From the NCBI GenBank assembly GCA_024508355.1, contig JAMZEJ010000007.1, forward strand, positions 186,001 to 250,000: DNA of 64,000 nucleotides, read 5' to 3'. The notes under the pieces are model-generated. The model was not told where the DNA came from and did not search any database. It saw only the letters and a program-made list of their open reading frames with translations. Source of the DNA: Rhizosaccharibacter radicis (lineage in GTDB: Bacteria > Pseudomonadota > Alphaproteobacteria > Acetobacterales > Acetobacteraceae). Position 1 is the first letter of the stretch, and each line of letters opens with the position of its first letter. Of this stretch, positions 1 through 9,554 are shown piece after piece. A program made the position numbers and the translations under genes.

Positions 1-204
1 CAGTTCCCCCGTCCGGACTGGGGCGTCGGCTTCGACGCTGATCCGGCCCAGGCCATCAAGGTCCGCAGCGCCATGTTGGACGAGGTCTCCACCGACCGCA
101 TGACGATATCCGGCACGCACCTGGTATTCCCAGGCTTCGGGCACGTGCGGCGGGAGGGTGATGCCTACGCCTTCGAGGCGGCGCGCTGGAACTACGAGAG
201 CTGA
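1..204 (+). CDS. MBL-fold metallo-hydrolase, C-terminal fragment (cut by window edge)
   Basis: The reading frame is open from base 1 to a TGA at 202-204 and encodes the last 67 residues of a protein. The tail contains a segment reading ISGTHLVFPGFGHVRREG, which is the typical C-terminal strand and loop of metallo-beta-lactamase-fold hydrolases, including its late metal-ligand His. The N-terminal HxHxDH metal site lies outside the window, so the substrate (lactone, phosphotriester or other) cannot be told. The next gene follows after 67 bases on the same strand and may be co-transcribed. Confidence 0.7.
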   Translation, partial: QFPRPDWGVGFDADPAQAIKVRSAMLDEVSTDRMTISGTHLVFPGFGHVRREGDAYAFEAARWNYES

Positions 205-271
205 GTGGTTGGTCGGGATCTGGGTGACCCGGCGCCGGATCCCTGTCACCGCGACGGAGCGACACGATCCC

Positions 272-1225
272 ATGATCAAGATAGCCATCCTCGACGACTA
301 CCAGGGTGCGGCGCTGTCGAGCGCCGACTGGTCTGCTGTCGACGCGCGCGCCGAGATCACCGTTTTCTCCGACCACCTCGACGATCTCGACGCCCTAGTG
401 CGGCGCCTGGAGCCGTTCGATGCGGTGTGCATCATGCGCGAGCGCACGAAGCTGCCGGCCGATCTGCTCGCGCGGCTGCCGAAACTTAGATTCATCGGAT
501 CCAACGCCCCGCACAACGCCGCCATCGACCTCGATGCCGCGACTCGCTACGGCATCGTCGTGAGCTCAACCGGCGGCAAGCCGAACGGTACCCCGGAGCT
601 GACCTGGGCCCTGATCCTGGCCGCCGCCCGCCGCATCCCTGTCGAGACGGCGGCCTTTCGGTCCGGGGGCTGGCAGCGAACCGTTGGCCTCGATCTCGCC
701 GGCCGCACCCTGGGCTTGGTCGGGCTGGGCAACATCGGCCGCCGCGTTGCCACGGTCGGCCGCGCCTTCGGCATGGAGGTGCTGGCCTGGAGCGACAACC
801 TGACCGACGCGGCGGCGATAGATGCCGGCGCGCGGCGTGTCACCAAGCGCCAGCTGTTCGAGCAGGCCGACTGGGTGAGCCTGCACCTCGTGCTTTCAGA
901 CCGCACGCGCGGCCTTGTCGGTGCGGAGGAACTGGCGGCGATGCGACCTAGCGCCTGGCTGGTGAACACCGCCCGCGGTCCGCTCGTGGACGAGACGGCG
1001 CTCGTCGACGCCCTGCGCCGCGGCGTGATCGCCGGCGCTGCACTCGACGTGTTCGACCATGAGCCGCTGCCGCCGGACCATCCGCTGCGCACGCTCCCCA
1101 ACGTGCTGGCCACACCGCATGTCGGCTTCGTCACCGAGGATACCTATCGGGTGTTCTACGGCGAAACGGTAGAGAACCTGCTTGCCTGGATGAACGGCGC
1201 CCCGATCCGCCAGATGAGATCCTAG
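272..1225 (+). CDS. D-2-hydroxyacid dehydrogenase family protein
   Basis: A 317-residue NAD(P)-dependent 2-hydroxyacid dehydrogenase that should interconvert a 2-oxo acid and its D-2-hydroxy acid in the cytosol. The Rossmann motif GLGNIG is at residues 151-156. The catalytic triad is visible as Arg in NTARGPL (235), Glu in DHEPL (264) and His in TPHVGF (283). The frame is open upstream to 158, but the ATG at 272 (MIKIAILDDY) matches the family start, so it was chosen. It begins an island of four same-strand catabolic-looking genes up to 3639. The exact substrate cannot be read from sequence. Confidence 0.88.
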   Translation: MIKIAILDDYQGAALSSADWSAVDARAEITVFSDHLDDLDALVRRLEPFDAVCIMRERTKLPADLLARLPKLRFIGSNAPHNAAIDLDAATRYGIVVSSTGGKPNGTPELTWALILAAARRIPVETAAFRSGGWQRTVGLDLAGRTLGLVGLGNIGRRVATVGRAFGMEVLAWSDNLTDAAAIDAGARRVTKRQLFEQADWVSLHLVLSDRTRGLVGAEELAAMRPSAWLVNTARGPLVDETALVDALRRGVIAGAALDVFDHEPLPPDHPLRTLPNVLATPHVGFVTEDTYRVFYGETVENLLAWMNGAPIRQMRS

Positions 1226-1329
1226 ATCCACGCACCCGAAACAGGTGTCATTTTCCCGGTCCCCTTCAGCATTGACATCATCAGGCGACATCGATGGCCG
1301 CGGTAGCCATTACTCGTCGGGAGCACCTC

Positions 1330-2088
1330 ATGAGCAAGAAGATCGCTTTCATCACGGGCGCGAATCGCGGCCTCGGCTACAGCATGGCACGGCATCTTAT
1401 CGGGGACGGCGTCGAGGTGATCGGCACCTACCACTCCAACCAGGAGGAGGCCCATGCGGCGGAGCGTGTGTTGCGTGGCGATAACGCCCGGTTGCGGATG
1501 CTGCGGCTCGACATCGCCGACAGTGCCAGCTTTCCGCTGATCGTCACCGATGTCGGGCGCATCGTCCGCGAGGAGCTTGCCGGCGATGCGCTCGACTATG
1601 TGGTTCACAATGCCGGCAACATCATCCATTCACGCTTCCCGGATACCCGAGCCGAGCAGCTCGACAACCAGTATGCCGTCCACTTCAAGGGGCCGTACCT
1701 CTTGTCGGCGGCGCTGCTGCCGCTGATCCGCGACGGCGGACGCATCCTCAACGTCACCACGGCCGCAACTCGCTTCTACCTGGACGACCATGGTCCGTAC
1801 TCAGCGATGAAAGCCGCGACCGAAACCGCCACGCTCTACATGGCCAAGGAGCTCGGCCACCGCCGCATCACCGTCAACGCGGTGGCCCCCGGCGCCATCG
1901 CTACGGACTTCGGCGGCGGCATGGTCCGCGACGATGCGAAGGTGCGGCAGATGCTCACCGAGGCCACCCCGCTCGGGCGGGTCGGCGAGGCGGACGACAT
2001 CGGCGCGGCGGTGGCAGCTTTGCTGTCCGACAACATGGGCTGGGTGAACGGCCAACGCATCGAGATCACCGGCGGCCAATCGCTCTGA
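1330..2088 (+). CDS. SDR family NAD(P)-dependent oxidoreductase
   Basis: A 252-residue classical short-chain dehydrogenase. TGANRGLG (residues 9-16) binds the cofactor, HNAG stands at the NNAG position, and Tyr157/Lys161 form the YxxxK active site. The position usually held by the catalytic Ser, 13 residues before the Tyr, is Thr144, which may slow or alter catalysis. The ATG at 1330 has a GGGAG ribosome binding site at 1319-1323, so it is preferred to the in-frame ATG at 1294. The C-terminus (ITGGQSL) is typical of the family. Substrate unknown; it sits between the hydroxyacid dehydrogenase and an SRPBCC protein. Confidence 0.88.
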   Translation: MSKKIAFITGANRGLGYSMARHLIGDGVEVIGTYHSNQEEAHAAERVLRGDNARLRMLRLDIADSASFPLIVTDVGRIVREELAGDALDYVVHNAGNIIHSRFPDTRAEQLDNQYAVHFKGPYLLSAALLPLIRDGGRILNVTTAATRFYLDDHGPYSAMKAATETATLYMAKELGHRRITVNAVAPGAIATDFGGGMVRDDAKVRQMLTEATPLGRVGEADDIGAAVAALLSDNMGWVNGQRIEITGGQSL

Positions 2089-2128
2089 CCGGCCCGAGCC
2101 CCCGACGGCAGACATCAGGAGAACGAAC

Positions 2129-2566
2129 ATGCATCATGTGAAAGCAAGCAGCGTCATCGACGCACCGATCGAGCACATCTGGACGATCGTCCGGGATTTC
2201 GGCGCCATCGCTGACTGGCTTCCCGGCACCCGGGGCTGCCAGGTCGAGGGCGATGCGGACCGCATCGGCGCGATCCGCCGGCTCGACATGGGCGACGCGG
2301 GCATCATCCATGAGCAGCTGCTCGGCCTGTCGGACGCCGAACACCGCGTCGACTTCGCCATCACCGAGAGCGCGCTGCCGATCTCCGGGTATCAGGCGAC
2401 GATCCAGCTGCTGCCGGTCAGCGACGGGAACCGCACCTTCATCAGCTGGTCGGCCCGATTTGAGGCTGCCCCCGAGCATGCAGCCGAGATGACCGCGCGC
2501 ATGCCGCGTGACATCTACCAGCCCGCGTTCGACACGTTGAAGCAGCGCTTCGCGACCAGAAACTAG
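2129..2566 (+). CDS. SRPBCC family protein (polyketide cyclase/MxaD-like)
   Basis: A 145-residue single-domain protein of the START/SRPBCC superfamily. The N-terminus (ASSVIDAPIEHIWTIVRDFG) is the typical first strand and helix of this ligand-binding fold, and the length is normal. An AGGAG lies about eight bases before the ATG. Such proteins bind hydrophobic ligands or act as cyclases, and nothing here fixes the ligand. It lies 40 bases after the SDR and 83 before the MDR gene, so it likely belongs to the same small operon. Confidence 0.8.
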   Translation: MHHVKASSVIDAPIEHIWTIVRDFGAIADWLPGTRGCQVEGDADRIGAIRRLDMGDAGIIHEQLLGLSDAEHRVDFAITESALPISGYQATIQLLPVSDGNRTFISWSARFEAAPEHAAEMTARMPRDIYQPAFDTLKQRFATRN

Positions 2567-2649
2567 CGGCTCGGCCGGGGCGCCGAGATCGGGCATAAGC
2601 CTTCCTCGGTCCAAAAAATCGGTGCCGACAAAAAGGGCAGCGCGACATC

Positions 2650-3639
2650 ATGAAAGCAGCGTTCTATCGCGAAACGGGACGCGCCCGCAACGTGATTGAG
2701 ATCGGCGAACTGCCGGATCCCGAGGCCGGTCCCGGCGAGGTTCGGGTTCGGGTGGCATTTTCCGGGATCAACCCTTCGGATGTGAAGGCGCGGGCGGGGC
2801 GGGGGCTGCGCGGCGGTTTTCCGCTGGTGATCCCGCACAGCGACGGCGCGGGGACGATCGACCAGGTCGGGCCGGGCGTTCCACCGGAGCGTCTCGGAAC
2901 GCGAGTCTGGACCTGGAATGCGCAGATCAAACGGCCGTTCGGCACGGCGGCGGAGTATGTGGTGTTGCCGTCGGAACAGGCCGTTCCCTTGCCCGGTGGT
3001 GTGTCCGAGCAGGCGGGCGCCTGTCTCGGGGTCCCGTTTATGACTGCTTGGCGCGCGGTCCACCAACGCCCGGCCGTGCTGCCGGGTACCGAAACGATCC
3101 TGGTCGCCGGCGGCGCCGGCACGGTCGGAGGCTATGCCATCCAGCTCGCCCGGCGGGCCGGCTACCGGGTCATCACCACGATCAGTTCGGTGCGGAAGGC
3201 CGAGCAGGTGCTGGAGCTCGGCGCCCACCACGTTATCAACTATCGCGAGGAGGACGTGGCGGAACGGATCCGCGTCCTGACCGGCGGGCAGGGTGTCGAC
3301 CGGATCATCGAGGTCGACCTGGCTGCCAATGCCAAGCTGTATACCGGGGCGCTCGCACGCGGGGGAATGGTGATCGTGTACGGATCGTCGGACTGGAGCG
3401 CTCGCCTCCCACTCGGCGAGTTCCTGGTGCACGGCGTCGAGCTCACGCTGTTCAACGTCTACGAGTTGAAGGAGCGGACCAGGGCTGCGGCGATCCTCGA
3501 TAGTGCGACGGTGCTGGCTGATCCATCGTTTCGGCATCGGATCGCAGCCACCTTCACGATCGACGAAACGATCAAGGCGCATGAGGTGGTCGAAAGCGGC
3601 CAGATGATCGGCAACGTTCTGGTCACCCCGTCCGGTTAA
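2650..3639 (+). CDS. Zinc-independent MDR oxidoreductase (quinone reductase-like)
   Basis: A 329-residue medium-chain dehydrogenase/reductase. It has the GroES-like N-terminal fold (SGINPSDVKARAG at 38-50) and the nucleotide-binding GGAGTVGG around 154-161. The zinc-ligand Cys/His set of alcohol dehydrogenases is absent, which places it with NADPH:quinone reductases and enoyl reductases. The final residues (IGNVLVTPSG) are the usual MDR end. It closes the four-gene island. Substrate not predictable. Confidence 0.85.
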   Translation: MKAAFYRETGRARNVIEIGELPDPEAGPGEVRVRVAFSGINPSDVKARAGRGLRGGFPLVIPHSDGAGTIDQVGPGVPPERLGTRVWTWNAQIKRPFGTAAEYVVLPSEQAVPLPGGVSEQAGACLGVPFMTAWRAVHQRPAVLPGTETILVAGGAGTVGGYAIQLARRAGYRVITTISSVRKAEQVLELGAHHVINYREEDVAERIRVLTGGQGVDRIIEVDLAANAKLYTGALARGGMVIVYGSSDWSARLPLGEFLVHGVELTLFNVYELKERTRAAAILDSATVLADPSFRHRIAATFTIDETIKAHEVVESGQMIGNVLVTPSG

Positions 3640-3850
3640 TCTTGGGTGTAATGGGGCAGCTTTGCTCTGGGACGTAGAAGGCCCCGCTGATATTTGCGGA
3701 GTTCATCCCCGTACCGGGAGCAGATTAAGTTTGGTGCGGTATCGGCGAAGAGTACCAGGCGGTGGCGGCCCGGAACTCATCCAAATCTAGGGTCAGTGCC
3801 CATCGATGCGAGGTGGCCGATCTATTTACAAGCTCTGTGAGGAGACCGGG

Positions 3851-4060
3851 ATGAGCGACCTGTTTTGGCTTAGGGACGAACAGGTGGAACAGCTGGGGCC
3901 GTTCTTTCCAAAAAGCCACGGCAAGCAATGCGTGGACGATCGGCCGGGAATTTAGCCGCATAGTGTTCGTCAACCGCAATGGCCTGCGCTGGTGGGATGC
4001 CCCATGCGCCGATGGACCATCCAAGACGCTCTTAAGGAGATAGGGGCGTTTGCGCATAGA
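3851..4060 (+). pseudogene. IS5-family transposase remnant, 5' part only
   Basis: The first frame begins MSDLFWLRDEQVEQL and contains FFPKSHGK, the recognisable start of an IS5-family transposase of the short two-ORF type. It hits a stop after about 34 residues. The homology continues in another frame (IVFVNRNGLRWWDAP, about 3960-4005) and then ends. The catalytic DDE residues are missing, so this is a dead fragment. It marks the left edge of a stretch of broken genes reaching 5619. Confidence 0.75.
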
Positions 4061-4084
4061 GCCGACATAAGCCCATGGGCCTCG

Positions 4085-4249
4085 TCACGCCGTCGCCAAG
4101 ACCCCTTCGACCGCCTCCGGCCCCTTGTCGATCACCAGTAGCAGCGTGCGCGCGGCCTGCTCCGGTCGCCAGCGGCCCTGCCCCCAGTCACGCACCGCGT
4201 CGGGGCTGAACCCATAGCGCCGGGCGAACGCCACTTGGCTGGGCCCACG
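4085..4249 (-). pseudogene. HigA-like helix-turn-helix antitoxin, C-terminal remnant
   Basis: The last 54 codons of a minus-strand frame (from about 4249 down to 4085) encode VAFARRYGFSPDAVRDWGQG followed by a Pro-rich link and a helical tail. This is the Xre/HTH pattern of HigA/RelB-associated antitoxins, with the usual W-x-Q-G after the recognition helix. Upstream codons in the same frame are antisense to the next fragment and do not resemble the family, so the N-terminal part is lost. No partner toxin is seen. Confidence 0.6.
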
Positions 4250-4255
4250 GCGCAC

Positions 4256-4417
4256 GCGGATGGCCTTTTGGTCGAGGACTACCACACGATGGGGCTGAGC
4301 CTGCGCCAGCATCCGGTGGCCTTCCTGCGCGAGGAGCTGCGAGGTCAGCGCACCGTGAGCTGCGCGGAGCTGGCACAGCTGCCCGACGGATGCCGGGTGG
4401 TCGCCGGCGAGCCATTG
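4256..4417 (+). pseudogene. Error-prone DNA polymerase DnaE2 (ImuC) fragment
   Basis: About 54 codons encode VEDYHTMGLSLRQHPVAFLR followed by an AELAQLPDG-type segment. In DnaE2/ImuC polymerases this stretch lies between the finger domain and the C-terminal OB fold. Both sides break abruptly: upstream is the reverse-strand HTH remnant, downstream in the same frame is GAF-domain sequence of the kinase pseudogene. The polymerase core is absent, so this is a recombination scar, not a working gene. Confidence 0.6.
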
Positions 4418-5225
4418 GTGACCAGCGACGTCGTTTCTGATCCGCGCACCGCCGAGGAGGCCGAGGGGCTGGCTGGCCCTCAAGGCGCGCGGCGTCGTCG
4501 ACATCCCGGTACGCGAGGGTGGCCGAACCGTCGCGCTTCTGCTGGTGCACCACGCGCGGCCGCATGCCTGGTCGGCCGATGAGGTAGTCCGGCTGCATAA
4601 TGCTGCTGACCGCATCGAGGTGGCGACCGCGCGTCGCGGTGTGGAAGAGCAGCAGGCGATCATCAACGGTGAGATCGCGCACCGGCTCAAGAACACGCTG
4701 GCCATGGTTCAGGCGATCGCCGCGATGACGCTGCGCAAGGACCTGCCGCCCGAGAAGATGCAGCGCCTCGATGAGCGCCTGCAGGCGTTGGCCCAGACCC
4801 ATGACCTGCTGCACACGGGCCGGTGGCAAGCCACGGAGCTGCACGCTCTCGCGATGGGCGTCCTCGAGAACATCGGCCTGTCGGACCGCTGTCGGCTGTC
4901 TGGGCCATCGATCCGGCTGGGAGCGCGGGCGGCCATGTCTGCCTCGCTGCTGCTACACGAGATGGCCACCAACGCCGCCAAGTACGGCGCCCCCTCCGTT
5001 TCGGGAAGCTCGGTCGAGATCGTGTGGCACGCCGAGGCTGTCGGAGATCGCTGCGAACTGGTGCCGCGTTGGACGGAGGAGGGTGGTCCCTCCATCCTGC
5101 TACCGAGCCGAAAAGGGTTCGGCTCCCGCCTGGTTTCGCTCGGCCTCATCGGAAGGGGGGTGCCGAAGTACGCTACCCCATCACCGGGTTGTCGGCCTGC
5201 TTCCGGGCCGACATGGAAAAGATCG
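4418..5225 (+). pseudogene. GAF-HWE sensor histidine kinase, frameshifted
   Basis: The remains of a cytosolic GAF domain plus an HWE-family histidine kinase. The phosphoacceptor region (EIAHRLKNTLAMVQAIAAM), the N box (HEMATNAAKYG) and the diagnostic EIVWHAE are all visible in the frame 4545-5363. The GAF end is in a different frame, joined by a one-base shift near 4471. The C-terminus (EVRYPITGLSACFRADM) is again in the first frame, after a shift at a G run at 5155-5160. The N-terminus is lost and replaced by the DnaE2 scrap. Non-functional as written. Confidence 0.75.
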
Positions 5226-5232
5226 AGCAAGC

Positions 5233-5619
5233 ATGTTGGCGACCATACTACCGCCTCATGCGGACCGGATCACCGTTCTTGTTATCGAGGACGAACCCTT
5301 GCAGCGGCTGCACCTCACCGAGATGGTCGGGGAGGCTGGCTCCAACGTTGTCGAGACGACTAGCCCCCGAGCAAGCTCTGTCCATCCTGGAGGGTCGGAC
5401 GGACATCCGCATCATCCTTGCCGATATTGACATGCCGGGCTCGGTTGACGGGTGCGCCTGGCCGCGATGATCCGTGACCGCTGGCCGCCAATCGAGATCA
5501 TCATCACCACGGCTGGCCGAGCGCCGCGACCGGATACCATTCCGGCCAGAGCGGTGTTCCTGCCCAAGCTGCTGAATCAACGACGGGTCTGGGCGGCGTT
5601 GGACCGATTCTCGCACTGA
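5233..5619 (+). pseudogene. CheY-like receiver protein, frameshifted
   Basis: A single receiver domain that would have partnered the HWE kinase just upstream. It starts at ATG 5233 with the acidic pocket VLVIEDEPLQ. It then shifts frame near 5360, where the phosphoacceptor segment IRIILADIDMPGSVDG continues, and shifts again near 5453 into a frame ending RVWAALDRFSH and TGA 5617-5619. At least two indels are needed to rebuild it, so it is a pseudogene. Confidence 0.7.
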
Positions 5620-5710
5620 AGTCGCTAGGTGAGCAGTCGAGGTCGGCACCTTCATATCCTGTGGGGAGGCCCTCGCGACTGTTCTGTAGCGAGAGCCCCG
5701 ATAAATTCTG

Positions 5711-7411
5711 TCAGGCGTTTTTCACCAGCCGGAGGAACTGAGTGACTTCCTGGTTCAGGGTCTCCGCCTGACGGGACAATTCGCCGGCGGACGCCATCAC
5801 CTGTGTGGCGGCGGCTCCGTTGTTCTGCGCCGCTCGGCTGATGTCAACGATGTTGTCGGTCACGGTGCGCGTGCTGCCGGCGGTCTGCTGCACGTTGCGA
5901 GCGATCTCGCCCGTGGCCGCGCCCTGCTCCTCAACGGCTGCGGCGATCATCACCGATGACCGACTGATGTCGCCGATCCCGGCCGCGATCCCGGCCAAAG
6001 CGGCCACGGCTGCTTCGGTAGCGGCCCGGATCTGGGCTACCTGCTCTCCCACGCCCTCGGTGGCCTTCGCAGTCTGCTGGGCCAAGCTTTTGACCTCTGA
6101 CGCCACCACGGCGAAGCCCTTGCCCGCATCCCCAGCACGGGCAGCCTCGATGGTGGCGTTCAACGCGAGCAAATTGGTCTGCGCCGCGATCGAGGAGATC
6201 AGCTCGACGATCTGACCGACGCGGCCGGATGCCTCGGCGAGCTGGCCTACCACCGCATCGGTACGCTTGGCATTGTCGGCCACCGTGCTGGCCTGCTGGG
6301 CGCCGGAAGCGACCTGCTGGGTGATCTCCTTGATCGATGCCGACAGCTCCTCCGCAGCCGCGGCGACACTCTGCACGCCGCTATCGGCAGCTTGGGCAGC
6401 CGCAGCGACCACACCGGACTGCCGCCCAGTTCGTTCCACCGTCACGGACATCTCCTTGGCAGTGGCTTCCAGTTCGGTGGAAGCGGAGGCCAGCATGCCG
6501 ACCATCCCGGCGATCTGTGCTTCGAACCCGTTGACCAGCTGTTCCAGGGCCTGAGCCCTTTGTTCCTTGGCCGCGCGCTCGGCCTCCTGGGCTGCCGCCA
6601 GTTCGTCCGCCCGGATCATGTTGTCCTTGAACACCTGGACCGCCCCGGCCATGTCGCCGACCTCGTCCTTGCGGTGGGTATGGTCGACCACAACCGCCAT
6701 TTCTCTGCCGGCAAGCCGGGTCATGACGGCGGTGAGTCCGCGGACCGGCAGCACGATGCTGCGACCGATCACCAATGCGAGCGCGATTCCAGCGACGATG
6801 CTGCCCAGACCGATGACGATCGACAACGTCAGCATGCCGGACAGACGACCCGTCGCGGCGACGCTCGCGTTCCTGCCGGCATCTTGATAGGCCTCGGCCA
6901 GAGGCTCGGCGATCGCACTCACCGCGGCTCCCGCCTGCAGAGCTGCGGCGACCGCGGCCGGGCCGCCACCCGAAGTGAGGGCGTGATTTGCGCCGCCGAA
7001 AGCCTTGAGGTGGGCGGCGGCGGATTCGTAGGCCTTCAAGGCCCCGCCGAGATCGGCAACTCGTGCGAGGCGTGTGGAGTCGACGGTCTTGTTCTGGAGC
7101 TGGTCGAGGCGCCGGTGGAGCTGCTGGAACACTGTCTCGGCCTGTGTCCAATGATCCTGATCATTGGTGGCGAGCGCCTGCCAGATGTTCATCCGTGCCT
7201 TGAACAGGTCGACTTCCGCCTGCAGGTCGAGCGATTCTGCATCCTGCAATCGGCTGATTTCATCGAGCGTGGAACCAGACGTTCGACCGGAATACACCCC
7301 CAAGCCGCTCAGGAGCGAAATGAGCAGAACAAGAAAACCAAACCCGATCAGCAGACGCGGCAGAATACGAATGTTCCCAAACAAGACACTGTCCTCCACA
7401 TACAAGGACAT
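5711..7411 (-). CDS. Methyl-accepting chemotaxis protein
   Basis: A 566-residue transmembrane chemoreceptor. Membrane segments lie at about 19-40 and 192-215, enclosing a helical periplasmic sensor domain of about 150 residues (four-helix-bundle type). A HAMP linker follows at about 216-270, then a long coiled coil with the conserved hairpin tip (around 404-440, including [17 protein letters not shown]). It should pass ligand occupancy to CheA/CheW. No ligand can be assigned and no che genes are in the window, but flagellar genes are nearby. The gene is intact although surrounded by broken ones. Confidence 0.93.
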   Translation of the reverse strand: MSLYVEDSVLFGNIRILPRLLIGFGFLVLLISLLSGLGVYSGRTSGSTLDEISRLQDAESLDLQAEVDLFKARMNIWQALATNDQDHWTQAETVFQQLHRRLDQLQNKTVDSTRLARVADLGGALKAYESAAAHLKAFGGANHALTSGGGPAAVAAALQAGAAVSAIAEPLAEAYQDAGRNASVAATGRLSGMLTLSIVIGLGSIVAGIALALVIGRSIVLPVRGLTAVMTRLAGREMAVVVDHTHRKDEVGDMAGAVQVFKDNMIRADELAAAQEAERAAKEQRAQALEQLVNGFEAQIAGMVGMLASASTELEATAKEMSVTVERTGRQSGVVAAAAQAADSGVQSVAAAAEELSASIKEITQQVASGAQQASTVADNAKRTDAVVGQLAEASGRVGQIVELISSIAAQTNLLALNATIEAARAGDAGKGFAVVASEVKSLAQQTAKATEGVGEQVAQIRAATEAAVAALAGIAAGIGDISRSSVMIAAAVEEQGAATGEIARNVQQTAGSTRTVTDNIVDISRAAQNNGAAATQVMASAGELSRQAETLNQEVTQFLRLVKNA

Positions 7412-7564
7412 TCCCTTACTAGAACATTTTCGATCCAGTTAATTTCCGAAAAGAACTCGTTCAGCATGGTTCTACAGCATCGGCTCGTCGAGGCGATGGA
7501 TCAGATGCCGCTTGGCCATGCGGGTAAGCGCAACGGACAGCTAAGCCGGGTGGACGGACTGGTT

Positions 7565-7576
7565 GGGGGGGGGGGG
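7565..7576. repeat. Homopolymer tract of 12 G
   Basis: Twelve consecutive G residues lie between the chemoreceptor gene and the IS5-family element. They are outside any credible coding region, so phase variation of a protein is not suggested, but the tract is a likely length-variable or mis-sequenced site. Confidence 0.8.
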
Positions 7577-7588
7577 ATTTTTGTACAG

Positions 7589-8400
7589 ATGTGGGCAAGA
7601 TTTCTGGCTGATCTCTGGCATGGAGATCGGCCTTGATCCGCGGGCTGCCGACGGACGAGGAGTGGACCGTTTCCAGGCCCTCCGTGGCCTCAGCGAGCTC
7701 GCTCGGCGGCAGGGCGGCCCGTGACCACCGGCGCGTGCTGGATGCCATCTTCTGGATCGCGCGCACCATTGCGCCGTGGCGTGACCTGCCGGCCGAACTC
7801 GGCAGCTGGAACTCGGTCTTCCGCCAGTTCCGGCGCTGGACCGCGTCGGGCCTGTGGGACGTGATGCTGGAAGCCTTGGCCGATGGAGGCGGCGAGGCCG
7901 ACCTCCTGCAGATGATCGACAGCACCAGCGTCCGGGCGCACCACCGCGCCGCCGGAAGGGGGGAGACTCATCGCCAGGGTCCTGGGCGCTCGCGAGGTGG
8001 CTTCACGAGCAAGCTCCACATCCGCAGCAATGCGCACGGCCTGCCCATCGCCCTGCAGGCGACCATCGGGCAGGAAGCCGACTGCTCGCACTATGACGCG
8101 TCGATGGACGCGCGACAGCCACCCCGCCATCATGCTCGGCGACAAGGGCTACAACAGCGGCCCGATCCGGCAGGACCTCCGCGACCGCGCCGCCGTGCCG
8201 GAGATCCCGACAAAGCGGAACCGCCACGTCCAGCACAGCCTCGACTGCTCCCCCTACGCGCTGCGCAGCCGCATCGAGTGCTTCATCAACCGATCGAAGA
8301 ACCGCCGCCGCGTTGCCACCCGCTACAACCAGACCGCCGCCAGTTTTCTCGGCTCCGCCGCCCTGTCATCCATCCCCTGGTGGATCAGGGCTGTCCACAT
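7589..8400 (+). mobile_element. IS5-family insertion sequence, inactivated
   Basis: This span holds a frameshifted DDE transposase. The nine bases at 7589-7597 (ATGTGGGCA) and the reverse complement of 8392-8400 (ATGTGGACA) match at eight of nine positions and bracket the coding region, so they are candidate inner parts of terminal inverted repeats. No target duplication could be fixed by eye, so the outer limits are approximate. Confidence 0.5.
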
Positions 8401-8407
8401 AACCTAG
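7633..8407 (+). pseudogene. IS5-family transposase with internal frameshift
   Basis: The first frame (from 7633) carries the N-terminal region (IFWIARTIAPWRDLP) and the first catalytic Asp in LLQMIDSTSVRAHHRAAG. Near 8105 the homology moves to another frame with the second Asp region (AIMLGDKGYNSG) and the final Glu region (ALRSRIECFINRSKNRRRVATRY), ending at the TAG at 8405-8407. IS427-group elements can use programmed -1 frameshifting, but this change is in the +1 direction and codons are missing at the junction, so a mutation is more likely. Confidence 0.75.
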
Positions 8408-8569
8408 CGTTCCAGGATTCCGCGATACGCGCATCTTCTATGAGCGCAGAAGGCGCGTCGTTCACCTCCTGTCCGGAAAGCCATCCGGAGGGTCGGCTTC
8501 ACAAGATCCCCCCTTCGGCGAGTGGCTTGACGACCGAGGATTTGGTCCTCATCAAAGCGTGATAGGTCG

Positions 8570-9085
8570 TCAGCAGCGCCGAGACCTAGATCCCGAACAG
8601 GGTGGTCCACGACAGCATGACCAACAAAAAGAATCGGCCATCGTCATCTGGTTGCTCACCAGGAGTCTCTTGTCACGGAGCTGATCGGTGATCGTCGCGA
8701 AACGTCGATCGAGCGTCTGTCGTGCCTTACCTTTTCCGCCTGCGGCGCGTCGGCGAAGGATGGTTGGGATGCGGTATGAATCTGAGTCGTCATGAAGGCG
8801 CTGGTATCCAGCGCTCGCCACCGAATAAGGCTGTCCTCCGGCAGAGTCTTCCCGATCTGATGCTCGATATAGGCGAGAATGACGAGGTTTCGATGAGGAT
8901 CGTCCCGTCATCAAGTACCAGGGCAGGCGTGTAGCTTTTGAAATCGATCGGTTAAAACTGTGACCATCGGCAGTCCGTTTGTCCCGGCTAACTCTCACGA
9001 GCGTATGCGGCAGCATTGGTGCGATCAAAGCGATGTGATCGGCCAAGCTGCCGGCACCAGGAGGATAGTACAGGATCTTGGTACA
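8570..9085 (-). pseudogene. Glutathione S-transferase, decayed
   Basis: The minus-strand frame contains KILYYPPGAGSLADHIALI, the first strand and helix of a beta/omega-type GST, and near its end a C-terminal GST helix (DQLRDKRLLVSNQMTMAD). The middle has lost the cis-Pro and GSH-binding region of the N-domain through frameshifts: a neighbouring frame reads ALVLDDGTI. No single frame gives a whole protein, so it is called a pseudogene. It lies divergent to a broken HxlR regulator. Confidence 0.6.
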
Positions 9086-9177
9086 CCCCGTGGTGTCGAA
9101 CCGCGCGAGCGGACTGGAAAGTTGACCAGAAGCGGGTAAGCGACCACGTACATCCCGCCAAGAACGCATATTTGTGA

Positions 9178-9554
9178 TGCCTTATCATAGGGATATGTCT
9201 CCGCAAGCCGCTCCCCTTCCGGATCGCCGAGAGGTCAGCGAGGTGCTCAACCGCGTCGAGGACAAGTAAACGATGCAGGTTGTGGCGCTTCGTGATCAGC
9301 CTCGAGGTTCCGACGATCTCAGCCGCCCAGTCGGCGGCATCTCGCAGCAGATGCTGACAAAGACGCTCAAGACGCCGGAGCGCGACGGCATGGTCGGACG
9401 AACGGCATGTCCGATCACACCGCCGAAAGTGGAATACGCGCTCAGCGATCTCGGTCGGTCGCTCGCGCTGCCGGTGCGTCAGCCCGCGGAGTGGGCGCGC
9501 CCCCACCTCCCGGCAATCCACAACAACCGTCAGCGCTACAACTCAGCACGATAG
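9178..9554 (+). pseudogene. HxlR-family transcriptional regulator with premature stop
   Basis: From the ATG at 9178 the frame reads to EVLNRVEDK and then meets a TAA where HxlR proteins normally have Trp (DKWT). The same frame continues as TMQVVALRDQP and the winged-helix recognition segment VGGISQQMLTKTLKTPERDG, then a VEYALSDLGRSL wing, ending at 9554. The downstream part could in theory be restarted at ATG 9273, but it would lack the N-terminal helices. It probably once regulated the divergent GST gene. Confidence 0.6.

Noticed and set aside
4256..4417. Functional translesion polymerase
   Set aside because: Only about 54 codons of DnaE2 are present and no imuA/imuB lies beside it.
8107..8115. 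Programmed frameshift site of an IS5-type transposase
   Set aside because: The change needed is +1 rather than -1, there is no A-rich slippery run, and residues are missing at the junction, so mutation is more likely.
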